A DNA stretch of 64,000 bases from contig NZ_JAMFLZ010000007.1 in the NCBI RefSeq assembly GCF_023502325.1, positions 1-64,000 on the forward strand. The letters run 5' to 3'. Numbering within the stretch: position 1 is the stretch's first letter; each line of letters begins with the position of its first letter. This document shows positions 36,883 to 46,212 of the stretch, in pieces. The stretch comes from Wocania_A spongiicola (lineage in GTDB: Bacteria > Bacteroidota > Bacteroidia > Flavobacteriales > Flavobacteriaceae). The notes under the pieces were generated by a model. It saw only the letters and a program-made list of their open reading frames with translations. It made no database searches and was not told where the DNA came from. The position numbers were made by a program, and so were the translations under genes.

Positions 36883-37836
36883 ATGAAAAAATATTATTCC
36901 ATTTCAATTCCTAAACCTTGTCATGAAGATTGGAACGCTATGACTCCAAAAGAAAAAGGGAAATTTTGTAATTTTTGTGTAAAAACAGTTATAGATTTTA
37001 CAAAAATGAGCAGTTTAGAAATTCAAGATTTTATCAATGAAAACAAAAGCAATCGTATTTGCGGTCATTTTAAGCAAACACAATTAGATAGTATAAACAT
37101 TAATGTACCGTCACATATTATCGAACAACAACAAAGCTTTCACAAACTCTTTTTATTGGTTTTATTAATTACAATGGGAACCACTTTAATGAATTGCACC
37201 AATAAAAATGGAAGCAAACAGAAAATTGACAGTATTGAAGTAATTGATTCTATCGACAATAAAACAATTAATATTCTTGGAGGCTTATCTAGAAATATTA
37301 TTGATGATTCAATCCAAAAGAAAACGTATAAAACACCTTCAGAAAAAGTCACAATTCATGAAGTTATGACTGATGGCGAGTTGATTATTGAAACCGTTGG
37401 CGATATAGAATTTATTGAAACTACTACAGAAATTGAAGGAGAAATAGAGATAATGGAGGATATAATAGCTGAAGAAGAATTAGTTATAGGTTATTTAGTA
37501 GCTGAAACTCCTCCAGAGTTTAAAAATACGCCTCAAAGCTTTTCAACAGAAGAAAGGCGAGATTATATGTCAAAACATATAACAAAAATTGTTTCAAAAA
37601 ATTTTAATCCATCTGTTTGTTTAGAATTCGAAGGTAGACTAAAGATACAAACCAGATTTGAAATAGATACTTTAGGGTTTGTAAAAAATATTAGGGCTAG
37701 AGCTCCACATTCAAAATTAGAAGAAGAAGCAAAACGCGTTATTCAACTTTTACCACAATTTACTCCGGCAAAACAAAGTGATAAACCCATTACGGTTGTT
37801 TACAGTTTACCAATTATTATTCAAGCAGAAGATTAA
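36883..37836 (+). CDS. TonB-like protein with N-terminal four-Cys domain
   Basis: 317 residues. The N-terminus is cytoplasmic with a Cys pattern PCHEDWNAMT ... GKFCNFCVKTVIDFT ... RICGHF, known to me from many Bacteroidetes proteins of unknown role. A membrane helix (about 85-105) follows, then an acidic linker rich in Glu and Ile, and a TonB C-terminal domain (about 225-312) with GFVKNIRARAPH and PQFTPAKQSDKPITVVYSLP. It probably transfers energy from the inner membrane to a receptor. ATG at 36883 chosen over an upstream TTG. Confidence 0.8.
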   Translation: MKKYYSISIPKPCHEDWNAMTPKEKGKFCNFCVKTVIDFTKMSSLEIQDFINENKSNRICGHFKQTQLDSININVPSHIIEQQQSFHKLFLLVLLITMGTTLMNCTNKNGSKQKIDSIEVIDSIDNKTINILGGLSRNIIDDSIQKKTYKTPSEKVTIHEVMTDGELIIETVGDIEFIETTTEIEGEIEIMEDIIAEEELVIGYLVAETPPEFKNTPQSFSTEERRDYMSKHITKIVSKNFNPSVCLEFEGRLKIQTRFEIDTLGFVKNIRARAPHSKLEEEAKRVIQLLPQFTPAKQSDKPITVVYSLPIIIQAED

Positions 37837-37846
37837 TAAATTCTTG

Positions 37847-37854
37847 TACTTTTG
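37847..37854 (+). promoter_or_regulatory. -7 box TACTTTTG of dxs
   Basis: Fits TAnnTTTG and ends 4 bp before the GTG start, the same geometry as for the gene at 13716. The dxs message may be leaderless. Confidence 0.5.
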
Positions 37855-37858
37855 CTTC

Positions 37859-39625
37859 GTGCAAAACAACTTTTTAAATCATATAAACTCACCCAATGAG
37901 CTGCGTCTTTTAAAGCAAGAAGACTTACCGCAACTTGCAAAAGAATTACGTGGCTTTATAATTAATATTGTCGCCACTAAAGAAGGTCATTTAGGAGCAA
38001 GTTTAGGTGTTGTAGAACTCACTATTGCTCTACATTATGTGTTTAACACTCCCGAAGATCAACTTATTTGGGATGTTGGCCATCAAGCTTACGGGCATAA
38101 AATTTTAACCGAACGAAAAGCTATTTTTCACACTAACAGACAGATGGATGGCATTAGCGGTTTTCCAAAACGCGAGGAAAGTGTTTATGATACTTTTGGG
38201 GTTGGGCATGCATCAACTTCTATATCGGCAGCATTAGGAATGGCAATTGCATCGCAGTTAAAAGGTGAAGACAAACACCATATTGCTGTTATTGGAGATG
38301 CAAGTATAGCTAGTGGAATGGCTTTTGAAGGCTTAAATCATGCTGGTGTGACTGACGCTAATTTGTTAGTTATTTTAAACGATAATGCTATTGGCATAGA
38401 CCCAAGTGTTGGTGCTTTAAAGCAATATTTAACTAATGTAAAAAAAGGCACTCAAAAACAAGATAACATTTTTGAAGCTTTAAATTTTGATTATTCTGGA
38501 CCTATAGATGGGCATGATATTGAGGCTGTTATTTCAGAGTTAAGGCGTTTAAAAACTGTAAAAGGTCCAAAGTTTTTACATATCATCACTACTAAAGGCA
38601 AAGGTTTAAAACAGGCCGAAGAGAATCAAGTAAAATATCATGCTCCAGGTAAATTTGATGCTAAAACAGGTAATCTTATAGTAAAAGGAGAAATAATTGA
38701 AGCTCCTAAGTATCAAGATGTTTTTGGGCATACCATTTTAGAACTAGCTAAAGAGAATACAAACATTGTTGGTATTACGCCTGCAATGCCAACTGGAAGT
38801 TCGCTAAAATATATGATGGACGAAATACCAGATCGTGCTTTTGATGTTGGTATTGCCGAACAACACGCAGTTACATTAGCTGCTGGTATGGCAACTCAAG
38901 GGTTAATCCCGTTTTGTAATATTTACTCAACATTTTTGCAACGTGCTTATGATCAAATCATTCACGATGTAGCCCTTCAAAAACTACCTGTTATTTTTTG
39001 TTTAGATCGTGCTGGTTTAGTTGGCGAAGATGGGGCAACTCATCACGGTGCTTTTGATTTAGCTTATTTAAGATGCATACCTAACTTGGTTGTATTTGCG
39101 CCAAGAAACGAGGTAGAATTACGCAATATTATGTACACTGCTCAATTAGGTTTAGAGCAACCCATAGCTATTAGATATCCTCGAGGAAGAGGGGTTACAA
39201 TAGATTGGAAACAGCCTTTCAATAAAATTAAAATAGGCCAAGGTATCCTACTTAAAGAAGGTTCTAGAATTGCTGTTTTAAGTATTGGAAGCATTGCCAG
39301 AAATGTTACTAAAGCTATTGAAGGACTGAGTAATACAAAAGAAATAGCACATTACGACATGCGGTTTGTAAAACCTTTAGATGAAAGTATACTTCATACC
39401 GTTTTTAAAACTTATGAAACTATTATTACAATTGAAGACGGTACAATAAAAGGCGGATTTGGGTCAGCTATTTTAGAATTTGCTTCAACCAATAATTATA
39501 AAAATACGACTAAAGTTTTAGGTGTTCCTGATAGGTTTATTGAACATGGAAGTGTTAATGAGCTACAAAAATCTATTGGTTTGGACGTCGAGAGTCTGCT
39601 ACATTATTTTAATAGTTTATTGTAA
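37859..39625 (+). CDS. dxs: 1-deoxy-D-xylulose-5-phosphate synthase
   Basis: 588 residues. Joins pyruvate and glyceraldehyde 3-phosphate to DXP, the first step of the MEP isoprenoid pathway. The thiamine diphosphate motif GDASIASGMAFEG ... NDNAIGI is in the first third; the transketolase pyrimidine domain has DVGIAEQHAVTLAAGMA and DRAGLVGEDGATHHGAFD. The family start (NSPNELRLL) is preceded by no in-frame ATG except one far upstream inside the TonB-like gene, so the GTG at 37859 is my choice. Links functionally to the prenyl synthase at 18934. Confidence 0.95.
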   Translation: MQNNFLNHINSPNELRLLKQEDLPQLAKELRGFIINIVATKEGHLGASLGVVELTIALHYVFNTPEDQLIWDVGHQAYGHKILTERKAIFHTNRQMDGISGFPKREESVYDTFGVGHASTSISAALGMAIASQLKGEDKHHIAVIGDASIASGMAFEGLNHAGVTDANLLVILNDNAIGIDPSVGALKQYLTNVKKGTQKQDNIFEALNFDYSGPIDGHDIEAVISELRRLKTVKGPKFLHIITTKGKGLKQAEENQVKYHAPGKFDAKTGNLIVKGEIIEAPKYQDVFGHTILELAKENTNIVGITPAMPTGSSLKYMMDEIPDRAFDVGIAEQHAVTLAAGMATQGLIPFCNIYSTFLQRAYDQIIHDVALQKLPVIFCLDRAGLVGEDGATHHGAFDLAYLRCIPNLVVFAPRNEVELRNIMYTAQLGLEQPIAIRYPRGRGVTIDWKQPFNKIKIGQGILLKEGSRIAVLSIGSIARNVTKAIEGLSNTKEIAHYDMRFVKPLDESILHTVFKTYETIITIEDGTIKGGFGSAILEFASTNNYKNTTKVLGVPDRFIEHGSVNELQKSIGLDVESLLHYFNSLL

Positions 39626-39776
39626 AACCTGTTTTTGCGTTAGGGATTGTTGTGACATCCTTTTTTGAATCACGAGAAAAAGATATAGCGAAATATTTAT
39701 GTTCATGAATTCAATGATTTAAAATAGAACCGTATGAATAAAAGTACGACCCTTGTGGTAACGCCAAAATAATAAT

Positions 39777-41117
39777 TTAAATTTCTAGCCCTTTTATTTT
39801 TTTATATTCCAAAATTGCTTTACTGTCTGATAACAACGAGACATAGTAACTCACACTCATTAAACGTTGATACAAACTAGACTTATCGGTTTTAATAGTT
39901 TTCGGCAAGCTTTTTAAAATGAGCTTATCATAATTAGAAGTGGTGTTATTAAATGCATTATTTATAGCACTTGTATAGGTGTTTAACAAGGTGTTGATGA
40001 CTCCATATCCTGCAATTTCTTTATCGACAACTTCGGTAGATTGGTAAATGTTTTCAACACTTATTTTAATAATATCGTTTATTTGGGCTTCGTACTTACT
40101 TTTATCTAGCAAAGCGCAGTCAAAACCACCATTTAAAATAGCATCTTCATTAGCCATAAAAACATCAACCGCTTCGCTTATTAAGGATCCTATAGCAAGA
40201 GCCCGTAAATAACCCACACGATCTTCTTTGGTTGAAAGGGCATAATAGTTTTCTGGTTTTATATTATTCCTAATAATTTTTGACAGGTATTCTAGAGCAA
40301 ACTCTTCTTGAATTAACCCCAGATTAATGCCATCTTCAAAATCTATAATAGTATAACAAATATCATCAGCAGCTTCAACTAAAAAAGCTAGCGGATGACG
40401 AGAAAAACTAAGATGCTTTTCACTTCTTTTTAATAAACCAAGCTCGTTAGCTACATCTGTAAACGCTTCTTTTTCACTTTGAAAAAAGCCGTATTTTTTG
40501 TCAGCAATGTGATGTGTTGGCTTTTTAGGTAATGATTCTTTTGGGTATTTCATAAACGCGCCAAGTGTTGCATAACTTAAACGCAATCCGCCATCTCTTC
40601 CTGCTCTACTTTCGGTTAAAATTTTAAATCCATTTGCATTTCCTTCAAAATCGCACAAATCTTGATACTCTTTATCAGTTAACTGAGCTTTAAATTTTTG
40701 TCCATTTCCTGTTTTAAAAAACTCCCCAATAGCCTTTTCTCCTGAATGCCCAAAAGGCGGGTTTCCTATATCATGTGCTAAAGCTGCAGCTGCTACAATG
40801 GCTCCAAAATCATTAGCTTGATATCCATGAATGCTTTGTAAATGCGGGTGTTTTTCCAATAACTTTTGCCCTACTCGCCTTCCTAAAGAACGCCCTACCA
40901 CACTAACTTCTAAACTATGCGTTAATCGCGTGTGTACAAAGTCTGTTTCGGATAAAGGGATAACTTGTGTTTTATCTTGAAGGCTTCTGAATTCTGACGA
41001 AAAAATTATTCGGTCATAATCAACTTCAAACCCTAAACGCGTTTCATCTTGTTCTTTTCTGATTCGTTTATTGGTGTCGCCAAAGCGTTTTAAGGATAGT
41101 AATTGTTCCCAGTTCAT
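39777..41117 (-). CDS. dgt: Deoxyguanosinetriphosphate triphosphohydrolase (dGTPase)
   Basis: 446 residues of the HD superfamily: His67 in RLTHSLEV, the HD pair His115-Asp116 in ALAHDIGNPPFGHSGEKA, and DDICYTIIDFEDG later. Splits dNTPs such as dGTP into nucleoside and triphosphate, keeping the nucleotide pool in balance. Length and motifs match bacterial Dgt. The 150 bp between dxs and its end holds no clear element. Confidence 0.94.
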   Translation of the reverse strand: MNWEQLLSLKRFGDTNKRIRKEQDETRLGFEVDYDRIIFSSEFRSLQDKTQVIPLSETDFVHTRLTHSLEVSVVGRSLGRRVGQKLLEKHPHLQSIHGYQANDFGAIVAAAALAHDIGNPPFGHSGEKAIGEFFKTGNGQKFKAQLTDKEYQDLCDFEGNANGFKILTESRAGRDGGLRLSYATLGAFMKYPKESLPKKPTHHIADKKYGFFQSEKEAFTDVANELGLLKRSEKHLSFSRHPLAFLVEAADDICYTIIDFEDGINLGLIQEEFALEYLSKIIRNNIKPENYYALSTKEDRVGYLRALAIGSLISEAVDVFMANEDAILNGGFDCALLDKSKYEAQINDIIKISVENIYQSTEVVDKEIAGYGVINTLLNTYTSAINNAFNNTTSNYDKLILKSLPKTIKTDKSSLYQRLMSVSYYVSLLSDSKAILEYKKIKGLEI

Positions 41118-41177
41118 TTTAAAGTTTTAAACGCAAGCAAGATAAGTAAATTCAATAAAATTAAATCTAAAATTTGG

Positions 41178-41255
41178 TAACATTAAGGTAACATTTTAAT
41201 CACTCTTGTTTAATATTTACTTAACACTGCGGTTATAATAAATATTTTTCTTTGC
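41178..41255 (+). promoter_or_regulatory. Pho-box-like array A and promoter of the small secreted protein
   Basis: Heptamers every 11 bp: TAACATT 41178, TAACATT 41189, TCACTCT 41200, TAATATT 41211, TAACACT 41222. A TTTGC box follows at 41251, 29 bp after the last unit. The 7 + 4 bp repeat design is that of PhoB boxes; the conserved bases differ from those of E. coli. Confidence 0.75.
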
Positions 41256-41276
41256 ATAGCATTTATAAGATTACTA

Positions 41277-41657
41277 ATGAGACACATTATATTTATCGCT
41301 ACCTTTTTTGTAACTGCATTATCTTTTGCACAACAAACAGGATCTATACAAGGTCATTTGTTAGATATTGAATCTAATAACGCGCCTTTAATTTATGCAA
41401 AAGTTATAATTAAAGAAACTGGTGCTGAAGTTTTATCAGATGAAAAAGGAGTATTTAAATTTAAAAACTTAAAGGAAGGCAGCTATACTCTAGTAAGTAG
41501 CTTTGTTGGTTATGAAACTAAAGAATCTACTGTTAAAGTAATCGATGGTAAATCAATCAACGTAAAGTTACATTTAAAAGCAGACTCAATATCTTTAGAC
41601 GATTTAATGTTAACATTAGCAAGTGCTGATAAAAAAGATACTTCTATAAACAAATAG
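41277..41657 (+). CDS. Small secreted carboxypeptidase-like regulatory-domain protein
   Basis: 126 residues: signal peptide (to about residue 18, SFAQ) and one beta-sandwich domain of the carboxypeptidase-D regulatory type (TGSIQGHLLDIESNNAPLIY ... SSFVGYETKES), like the N-terminal domain of TonB receptors but with no plug or barrel after it. The closest relative in the window is the start of the receptor at 43307 (TGTLAGNVLDGEYNNEP). It has its own Pho-type promoter and its own terminator. It may work with that receptor in the periplasm. Confidence 0.8.
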   Translation: MRHIIFIATFFVTALSFAQQTGSIQGHLLDIESNNAPLIYAKVIIKETGAEVLSDEKGVFKFKNLKEGSYTLVSSFVGYETKESTVKVIDGKSINVKLHLKADSISLDDLMLTLASADKKDTSINK

Positions 41658-41676
41658 TAAAGTTAGAATAGATTAA

Positions 41677-41718
41677 AAAAAAGCAATTTCCAATTTAATG
41701 GAAGTTGCTTTTTTTTTA
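41677..41718 (+). terminator. Intrinsic terminator
   Basis: A 16-bp stem with one mismatch (41677-41692 with 41699-41714) followed by more T. It isolates the small secreted protein gene from the next transcription unit. Confidence 0.85.
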
Positions 41719-41787
41719 TGCAATAAGATAATCTCGATTCAATGTTAATTCAATGTAAAATAATATCTCACAATTATCTATTTAAAG

Positions 41788-41865
41788 TAACATTAAGCTA
41801 ACACTTTTATCACGGTTCTTTAATCTTTAGGTAACACTCTATTTACAGTCTCATAGTTTCTTTGC
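41788..41865 (+). promoter_or_regulatory. Pho-box-like array B and promoter of the lipoprotein-TonB receptor operon
   Basis: Units TAACATT 41788, TAACACT 41799, TCACGGT 41810, TAATCTT 41821, TAACACT 41832, with TTTGC at 41861. Unit positions and the 29-bp distance to TTTGC are exactly those of array A. Confidence 0.75.
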
Positions 41866-41906
41866 GGCAACAAATAAAACAAAAAAAATATCTAAAATTA
41901 AAACTC

Positions 41907-43226
41907 ATGAAAAAATTATTTTTAATCCTTTTAACGGCATCTACTTTAGTTTTTACTGGATGTCTTAAAGATGATGATACTCCTATAATAATAGAAGAAA
42001 TTACAATTATCCAAGATGGAGGAGGAAGTAATAGTGGCACTCCAGTTATTGCTGTTACAGGAGCTATCGCGGTAAACACAACTTGGACAAACGATAATAT
42101 ATATGAATTAAACCAAAAGGTTGTTGTTCAAGATGGTGTAACATTAACTATTGAAGCTGGTACAATTATAAAAGGTAAGCCAGGAACAGGATCTTTAGCC
42201 TCTGCTTTAATCATAGCTAGAGGAGCAAAAATTAATGCTGAAGGAACATCTACAAGTCCTATAATATTTACTTCTTCAAGCGATAATATTGATGCAGGCC
42301 AAACAGCTGGAACTAACCTAAACGAAAGCAACAGAGGACTTTGGGGAGGTTTAATCATTTTAGGTCATGCGCCTTGTTCTTTTAAAGGAGACTTAACCGA
42401 AGTGCAAATAGAAGGAATTCCTGCTGATGATACTTTTGGTTTATATGGAGGTACTATAGCTGATGACGATTCTGGTATCCTTAGATATGTATCTATTAGA
42501 CATGGTGGTGCTTTAATTGGTGAAGGAAACGAAATAAACGGTCTTACACTTGGTGGTGTTGGTAGTAAAACTGTTATTGATAACATAGAAGTTGTTGCTA
42601 ATGTTGATGATGGTATTGAGTTTTTTGGAGGAACTGTAAATGCTACAAACTTATTAGTTTGGGCTCAAGGTGATGATGGTTTAGATATTGATCAAGCTTA
42701 TTCTGGAACTATTGATAATGCTGTTGTGATATTAGGTGACGCTTCTGACCATGCCTTAGAAATAGACGGAAGAGAAGGCACTGCAACAGGGTCTTTCACT
42801 TTAACCAACGTAACCTTGATGGGGAATTTAAATACTTCAAATGGTGAATATGCTGATTTTAGAAGTAAAGCCACTGGAACTGTATCTAATGTTTATGCAA
42901 AAGGTTTTAAAGATAATTCAGATGTTGAGTTAGATAACAATGCAGTGTCTCAAAACTTTTTAGATGGTTTAATAACATTTAGCAATTGGGAAATCGCTGG
43001 ATTTGACAACAGTGTTTTCTTAGAAAAAGTTGGATGTGCAGAAAACTGTGATGATACAGATGAAACAAATGACATTCCTGAAGACAAAATTATTTTAGCT
43101 CCAACATTTACCGAAAGAGCTGCTGATTGGACAACGCAAGTTACAGATGGTGCTCAAACTGTAGGAGCTACAACATCAAACCTTAACTGGACATATGCAA
43201 ATACTGCAGGTGGTTTAGGGTTCTAA
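41907..43226 (+). CDS. Beta-helix lipoprotein, probable surface partner of the TonB receptor
   Basis: 439 residues with lipobox FTGC (Cys19) and an acidic start (LKDDDTP). The body is a beta-helix: repeated short strands (VTLTIEAGTIIKG, INAEGTSTSPIIFTSS, LWGGLIILG, VANVDDGIEFFGGTVNATN). It is the first gene of a Pho-type operon with the TonB receptor 80 bp downstream. Such lipoprotein-receptor pairs usually capture a nutrient at the cell surface; phosphate control suggests a phosphorus compound, as inference. Met at 41907 gives a good lipoprotein signal, while the longer form would start at the TTG of the promoter box. Confidence 0.78.
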   Translation: MKKLFLILLTASTLVFTGCLKDDDTPIIIEEITIIQDGGGSNSGTPVIAVTGAIAVNTTWTNDNIYELNQKVVVQDGVTLTIEAGTIIKGKPGTGSLASALIIARGAKINAEGTSTSPIIFTSSSDNIDAGQTAGTNLNESNRGLWGGLIILGHAPCSFKGDLTEVQIEGIPADDTFGLYGGTIADDDSGILRYVSIRHGGALIGEGNEINGLTLGGVGSKTVIDNIEVVANVDDGIEFFGGTVNATNLLVWAQGDDGLDIDQAYSGTIDNAVVILGDASDHALEIDGREGTATGSFTLTNVTLMGNLNTSNGEYADFRSKATGTVSNVYAKGFKDNSDVELDNNAVSQNFLDGLITFSNWEIAGFDNSVFLEKVGCAENCDDTDETNDIPEDKIILAPTFTERAADWTTQVTDGAQTVGATTSNLNWTYANTAGGLGF

Positions 43227-43257
43227 AAAGAGTCCATTTTATTAAAAATTAAATGTA

Positions 43258-43293
43258 CTACTGCTTACTATAATTTAAAGTGAGCAGTAGTTT
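43258..43293 (+). terminator. Hairpin between lipoprotein and TonB receptor genes
   Basis: Stem of 9-10 bp (43258-43267 with 43281-43290, core CTACTGCT/AGCAGTAG) followed by TTT. It may reduce receptor expression relative to the lipoprotein. Confidence 0.55.
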
Positions 43294-43306
43294 ACAAATT
43301 ATATAC

Positions 43307-46135
43307 ATGAAAAATATTTATATAGTTCTTACCCTATTTTTAAGTTCATTGATTAGCTTAAATGCACAAACTGGAACTTTGGCTGGAAATGTGCTTGATG
43401 GCGAATATAATAATGAACCTATGGCGTTTGCTAATATTTTAGTAAAAGGAACTACAACAGGTACAACTTCAGATTTTGATGGGAAATATCAACTAAATCT
43501 TGATGAAGGAACTTACACCATCATTTTTTCTTTTGTAGGGTATCAGTCTAAAGAAATAAGTGACGTTGTAATTAAGTCAGGTCAGGTCCTTGATCTAGAT
43601 GTTATATTAACATCAAACTCTTTAGACGAAATAATTATTACTACAAGTGTTAAACGAAATACTGAAAACGCAGTACTAAATATTCAAAAAAAATCTGTTA
43701 CTCTTTTAGATGGTTTATCGGCTCAAAGTATAAAATCTAGTGGTGCTGGTAATTTAGCCAGTGCTGTTAAAAGTGTTCCAGGAGTTTCAGTTGAAGGCGG
43801 TAAATATGTATATGTTAGAGGTCTAGGAGATCGCTATACAAAATCTACTTTAAATGGTGTAGACATTCCTGGTTTAGACCCAGATAGAAACACGATTCAA
43901 ATGGATATTTTTCCAACAAATATTTTAGATAATATTATAGTAATTAAGTCTGCTGCTGCAGAATACCCTGCAGATTTTACTGGTGGTGTAGTTGATATTG
44001 TAACTAAAGATTTTCCAACAAAATTTGAAGCTTCAATATCTCTAGGTGCTGGTTACAACCCAAGCATGCATGGTAAAGACAATTACTTAAACGGGACTGC
44101 AAGCAGTACTGACTTTTTTGGATATGATGATAACTCAAGAAGCAGACCTATACATAGGTACCAAAATATTCCTGGTACTTTTGAAAACAGAGGGTTATTA
44201 ACAACACTTACTGGTCGTTTTGATAACGAGTTAAGAGCAAAGCAAAGTACAAGTAACCCTAACTTTGATTTTGGTTTTACATTAGGTGATCAATTTGAAG
44301 TAGGAGAAAACAATAAATTGGGTTACTTAGCATCATTTTCATACAAAAACAACACTACATTTTACGAAAACCGTTTAGATGGTGCATACTCAATTGATGC
44401 AAATGATAAGTCAAACAATCAATTAGTTACAGATAGAATTTCAAGCGGTAGTGAAGGTAGTAATAATGTGCTTTTAAATGGACTTGTTGGGCTTACATTT
44501 AAAACCCAAAACTCAAAATTTAGAGTAAATGTACTACACATTCAAAATGGAGAGTCTACTGGTGGTTTTTTTAATCAACTTGTAGCACAAGGTGGATCTG
44601 GGTCTGGATCAGGTTTTGAGCCATTAACTAAAGATGCTATTACTTATACTGAGCGTTCTGTTACCAATGTGCTTTTAAACGGTAAACATTCTTTTGGAGC
44701 AGAAAACGATTGGAATTTTGATTGGAAATTGTCGCCTACTATTTCAAAAGTTCATGACTTAGATCATAGAGTTACTCCTCTACAAGAATCACAATCTGGA
44801 GAGTTTTTTATTAGCGCTTCAGCAGCAACATTCCCTATACGTATCTGGCGTTTTTTACAAGAGGAAAATTGGGCTGGCAAACTAGATTTCAGCAAAAAAT
44901 ATGAATTATTTGGTAAACCCGCTAAAGTAAAATTTGGAGGCGGTCATACTTACAAATTTAGAGATTTTAGTGTTGATGACTGGACTTTTGATAACAATGG
45001 GACACCAGTTGTCGACGGAAATCCAAACAATATATTATTGCCCGAAAATATTTGGAGTAGAGACAATAATAATGGTACATATCTTATTTCTGGGGATATA
45101 TTCAACCCAAATGATGCTTATGAAGGAGAACAACATATTTCTTCAACATATGTCTCTAACGAATTTAATATTACTGAGAATTTAAAATCAATTTTAGGCT
45201 TAAGAGCTGAAGCATTTACATCATATTATACAGGACAAGATGGTACCGAATTATATGATCGGTTTAAAGTATTAGATGAATATGATTTATTTCCATCTGC
45301 AAACTTTATTTATGCAGTTACAGAAAAATCAAATATACGTTCGTCTTATTACAGAACCACAGCAAGACCATCATTTAAGGAGGCATCATTATCTCAAATT
45401 TTCGATCCAATTACAGACAGGTTGTTTATTGGTAATATCAATTTAAAACCAACATACGTAAACAACTTCGATTTAAGATTCGAAAATTTTGGTGATGCTG
45501 GACAAATGTTTGCAGTAAGTGCTTTTTATAAAGATTTTACTGACCCTCTTGAAAAATCATTTTTTGCTTCTGCCCCGACCCAACTAACAATTGGGAATTT
45601 AGGTAGCGCAAAAGTATATGGAGCTGAAGTAGAATTTAGAAAACACCTAGGTTTCATTTCTGAAGGATTAAAAAACCTTAAGTTTTCTTTAAACGCTTCT
45701 GTTACAGAATCTAAATTAACTATGTCTGATGAAGAGTTTAACTCTAGGCAAGCCAATGCAAGGACAGGGGAAACTATTGACAGAAAAAGAAACCTACAAG
45801 GGCAATCGCCTTTCTTAATAAATACAAGTTTAAACTATTCTAATGAAGACCTAGGGTTACAAACCGGGTTGTTTTTCAACATGCAAGGAAAAACACTTGA
45901 AGTTGTTGGTTTGGGTGGTGTTCCAGATGTATTTACTAAGCCTTTTGAAAGCTTAAACTTTACATTAAATAAGTCTTTTGGAGAAAGCAAAAAATCTTCA
46001 ATTGATATAAAAGTTTCAAACATTCTAGGCAGCGAAAGAGAAAGTGTATACCAATCATTTAGAGCTAAAGACCAAATATTTTCTTTAAGAGAGCCAGGAA
46101 CAGAGTTTTCAATTGGTTACTCATATAAATTTTAA
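43307..46135 (+). CDS. TonB-dependent receptor with carboxypeptidase-like domain, Pho-linked
   Basis: 942 residues: signal peptide ending LNAQ, regulatory domain (GNVLDGEYNNEPMAFANILV ... FSFVGYQSKEI), plug (AVKSVPGVSVEGGKYVYVRG, GLGDRYTKSTLNGVDIPG) and barrel ending FSIGYSYKF. The preceding lipoprotein gene and the shared phosphate-type promoter suggest uptake of a phosphorus source. ATG at 43307 is chosen since the longer form starts with GTG inside the hairpin. Confidence 0.9.
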   Translation: MKNIYIVLTLFLSSLISLNAQTGTLAGNVLDGEYNNEPMAFANILVKGTTTGTTSDFDGKYQLNLDEGTYTIIFSFVGYQSKEISDVVIKSGQVLDLDVILTSNSLDEIIITTSVKRNTENAVLNIQKKSVTLLDGLSAQSIKSSGAGNLASAVKSVPGVSVEGGKYVYVRGLGDRYTKSTLNGVDIPGLDPDRNTIQMDIFPTNILDNIIVIKSAAAEYPADFTGGVVDIVTKDFPTKFEASISLGAGYNPSMHGKDNYLNGTASSTDFFGYDDNSRSRPIHRYQNIPGTFENRGLLTTLTGRFDNELRAKQSTSNPNFDFGFTLGDQFEVGENNKLGYLASFSYKNNTTFYENRLDGAYSIDANDKSNNQLVTDRISSGSEGSNNVLLNGLVGLTFKTQNSKFRVNVLHIQNGESTGGFFNQLVAQGGSGSGSGFEPLTKDAITYTERSVTNVLLNGKHSFGAENDWNFDWKLSPTISKVHDLDHRVTPLQESQSGEFFISASAATFPIRIWRFLQEENWAGKLDFSKKYELFGKPAKVKFGGGHTYKFRDFSVDDWTFDNNGTPVVDGNPNNILLPENIWSRDNNNGTYLISGDIFNPNDAYEGEQHISSTYVSNEFNITENLKSILGLRAEAFTSYYTGQDGTELYDRFKVLDEYDLFPSANFIYAVTEKSNIRSSYYRTTARPSFKEASLSQIFDPITDRLFIGNINLKPTYVNNFDLRFENFGDAGQMFAVSAFYKDFTDPLEKSFFASAPTQLTIGNLGSAKVYGAEVEFRKHLGFISEGLKNLKFSLNASVTESKLTMSDEEFNSRQANARTGETIDRKRNLQGQSPFLINTSLNYSNEDLGLQTGLFFNMQGKTLEVVGLGGVPDVFTKPFESLNFTLNKSFGESKKSSIDIKVSNILGSERESVYQSFRAKDQIFSLREPGTEFSIGYSYKF

Positions 46136-46161
46136 ACTGTAATAAAATAAGTTTAAAACAA

Positions 46162-46195
46162 AAAAATCGCCTAAAATTTAGGCGATTTTTTTATT
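46162..46195. terminator. Bidirectional terminator
   Basis: Near-perfect 14-bp stem (46162-46175 with 46177-46190, core ATCGCCTAAA/TTTAGGCGAT) flanked by A and T runs; serves the receptor on the plus strand and the MORN gene on the minus strand. Confidence 0.85.
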
Positions 46196-46212
46196 TCAAA
46201 ATTGGAGTTAAC

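Noticed and set aside
43280..43306. Longer TonB receptor from GTG 43280
   Set aside because: That start lies inside a hairpin and would place nine extra residues before a normal signal peptide.
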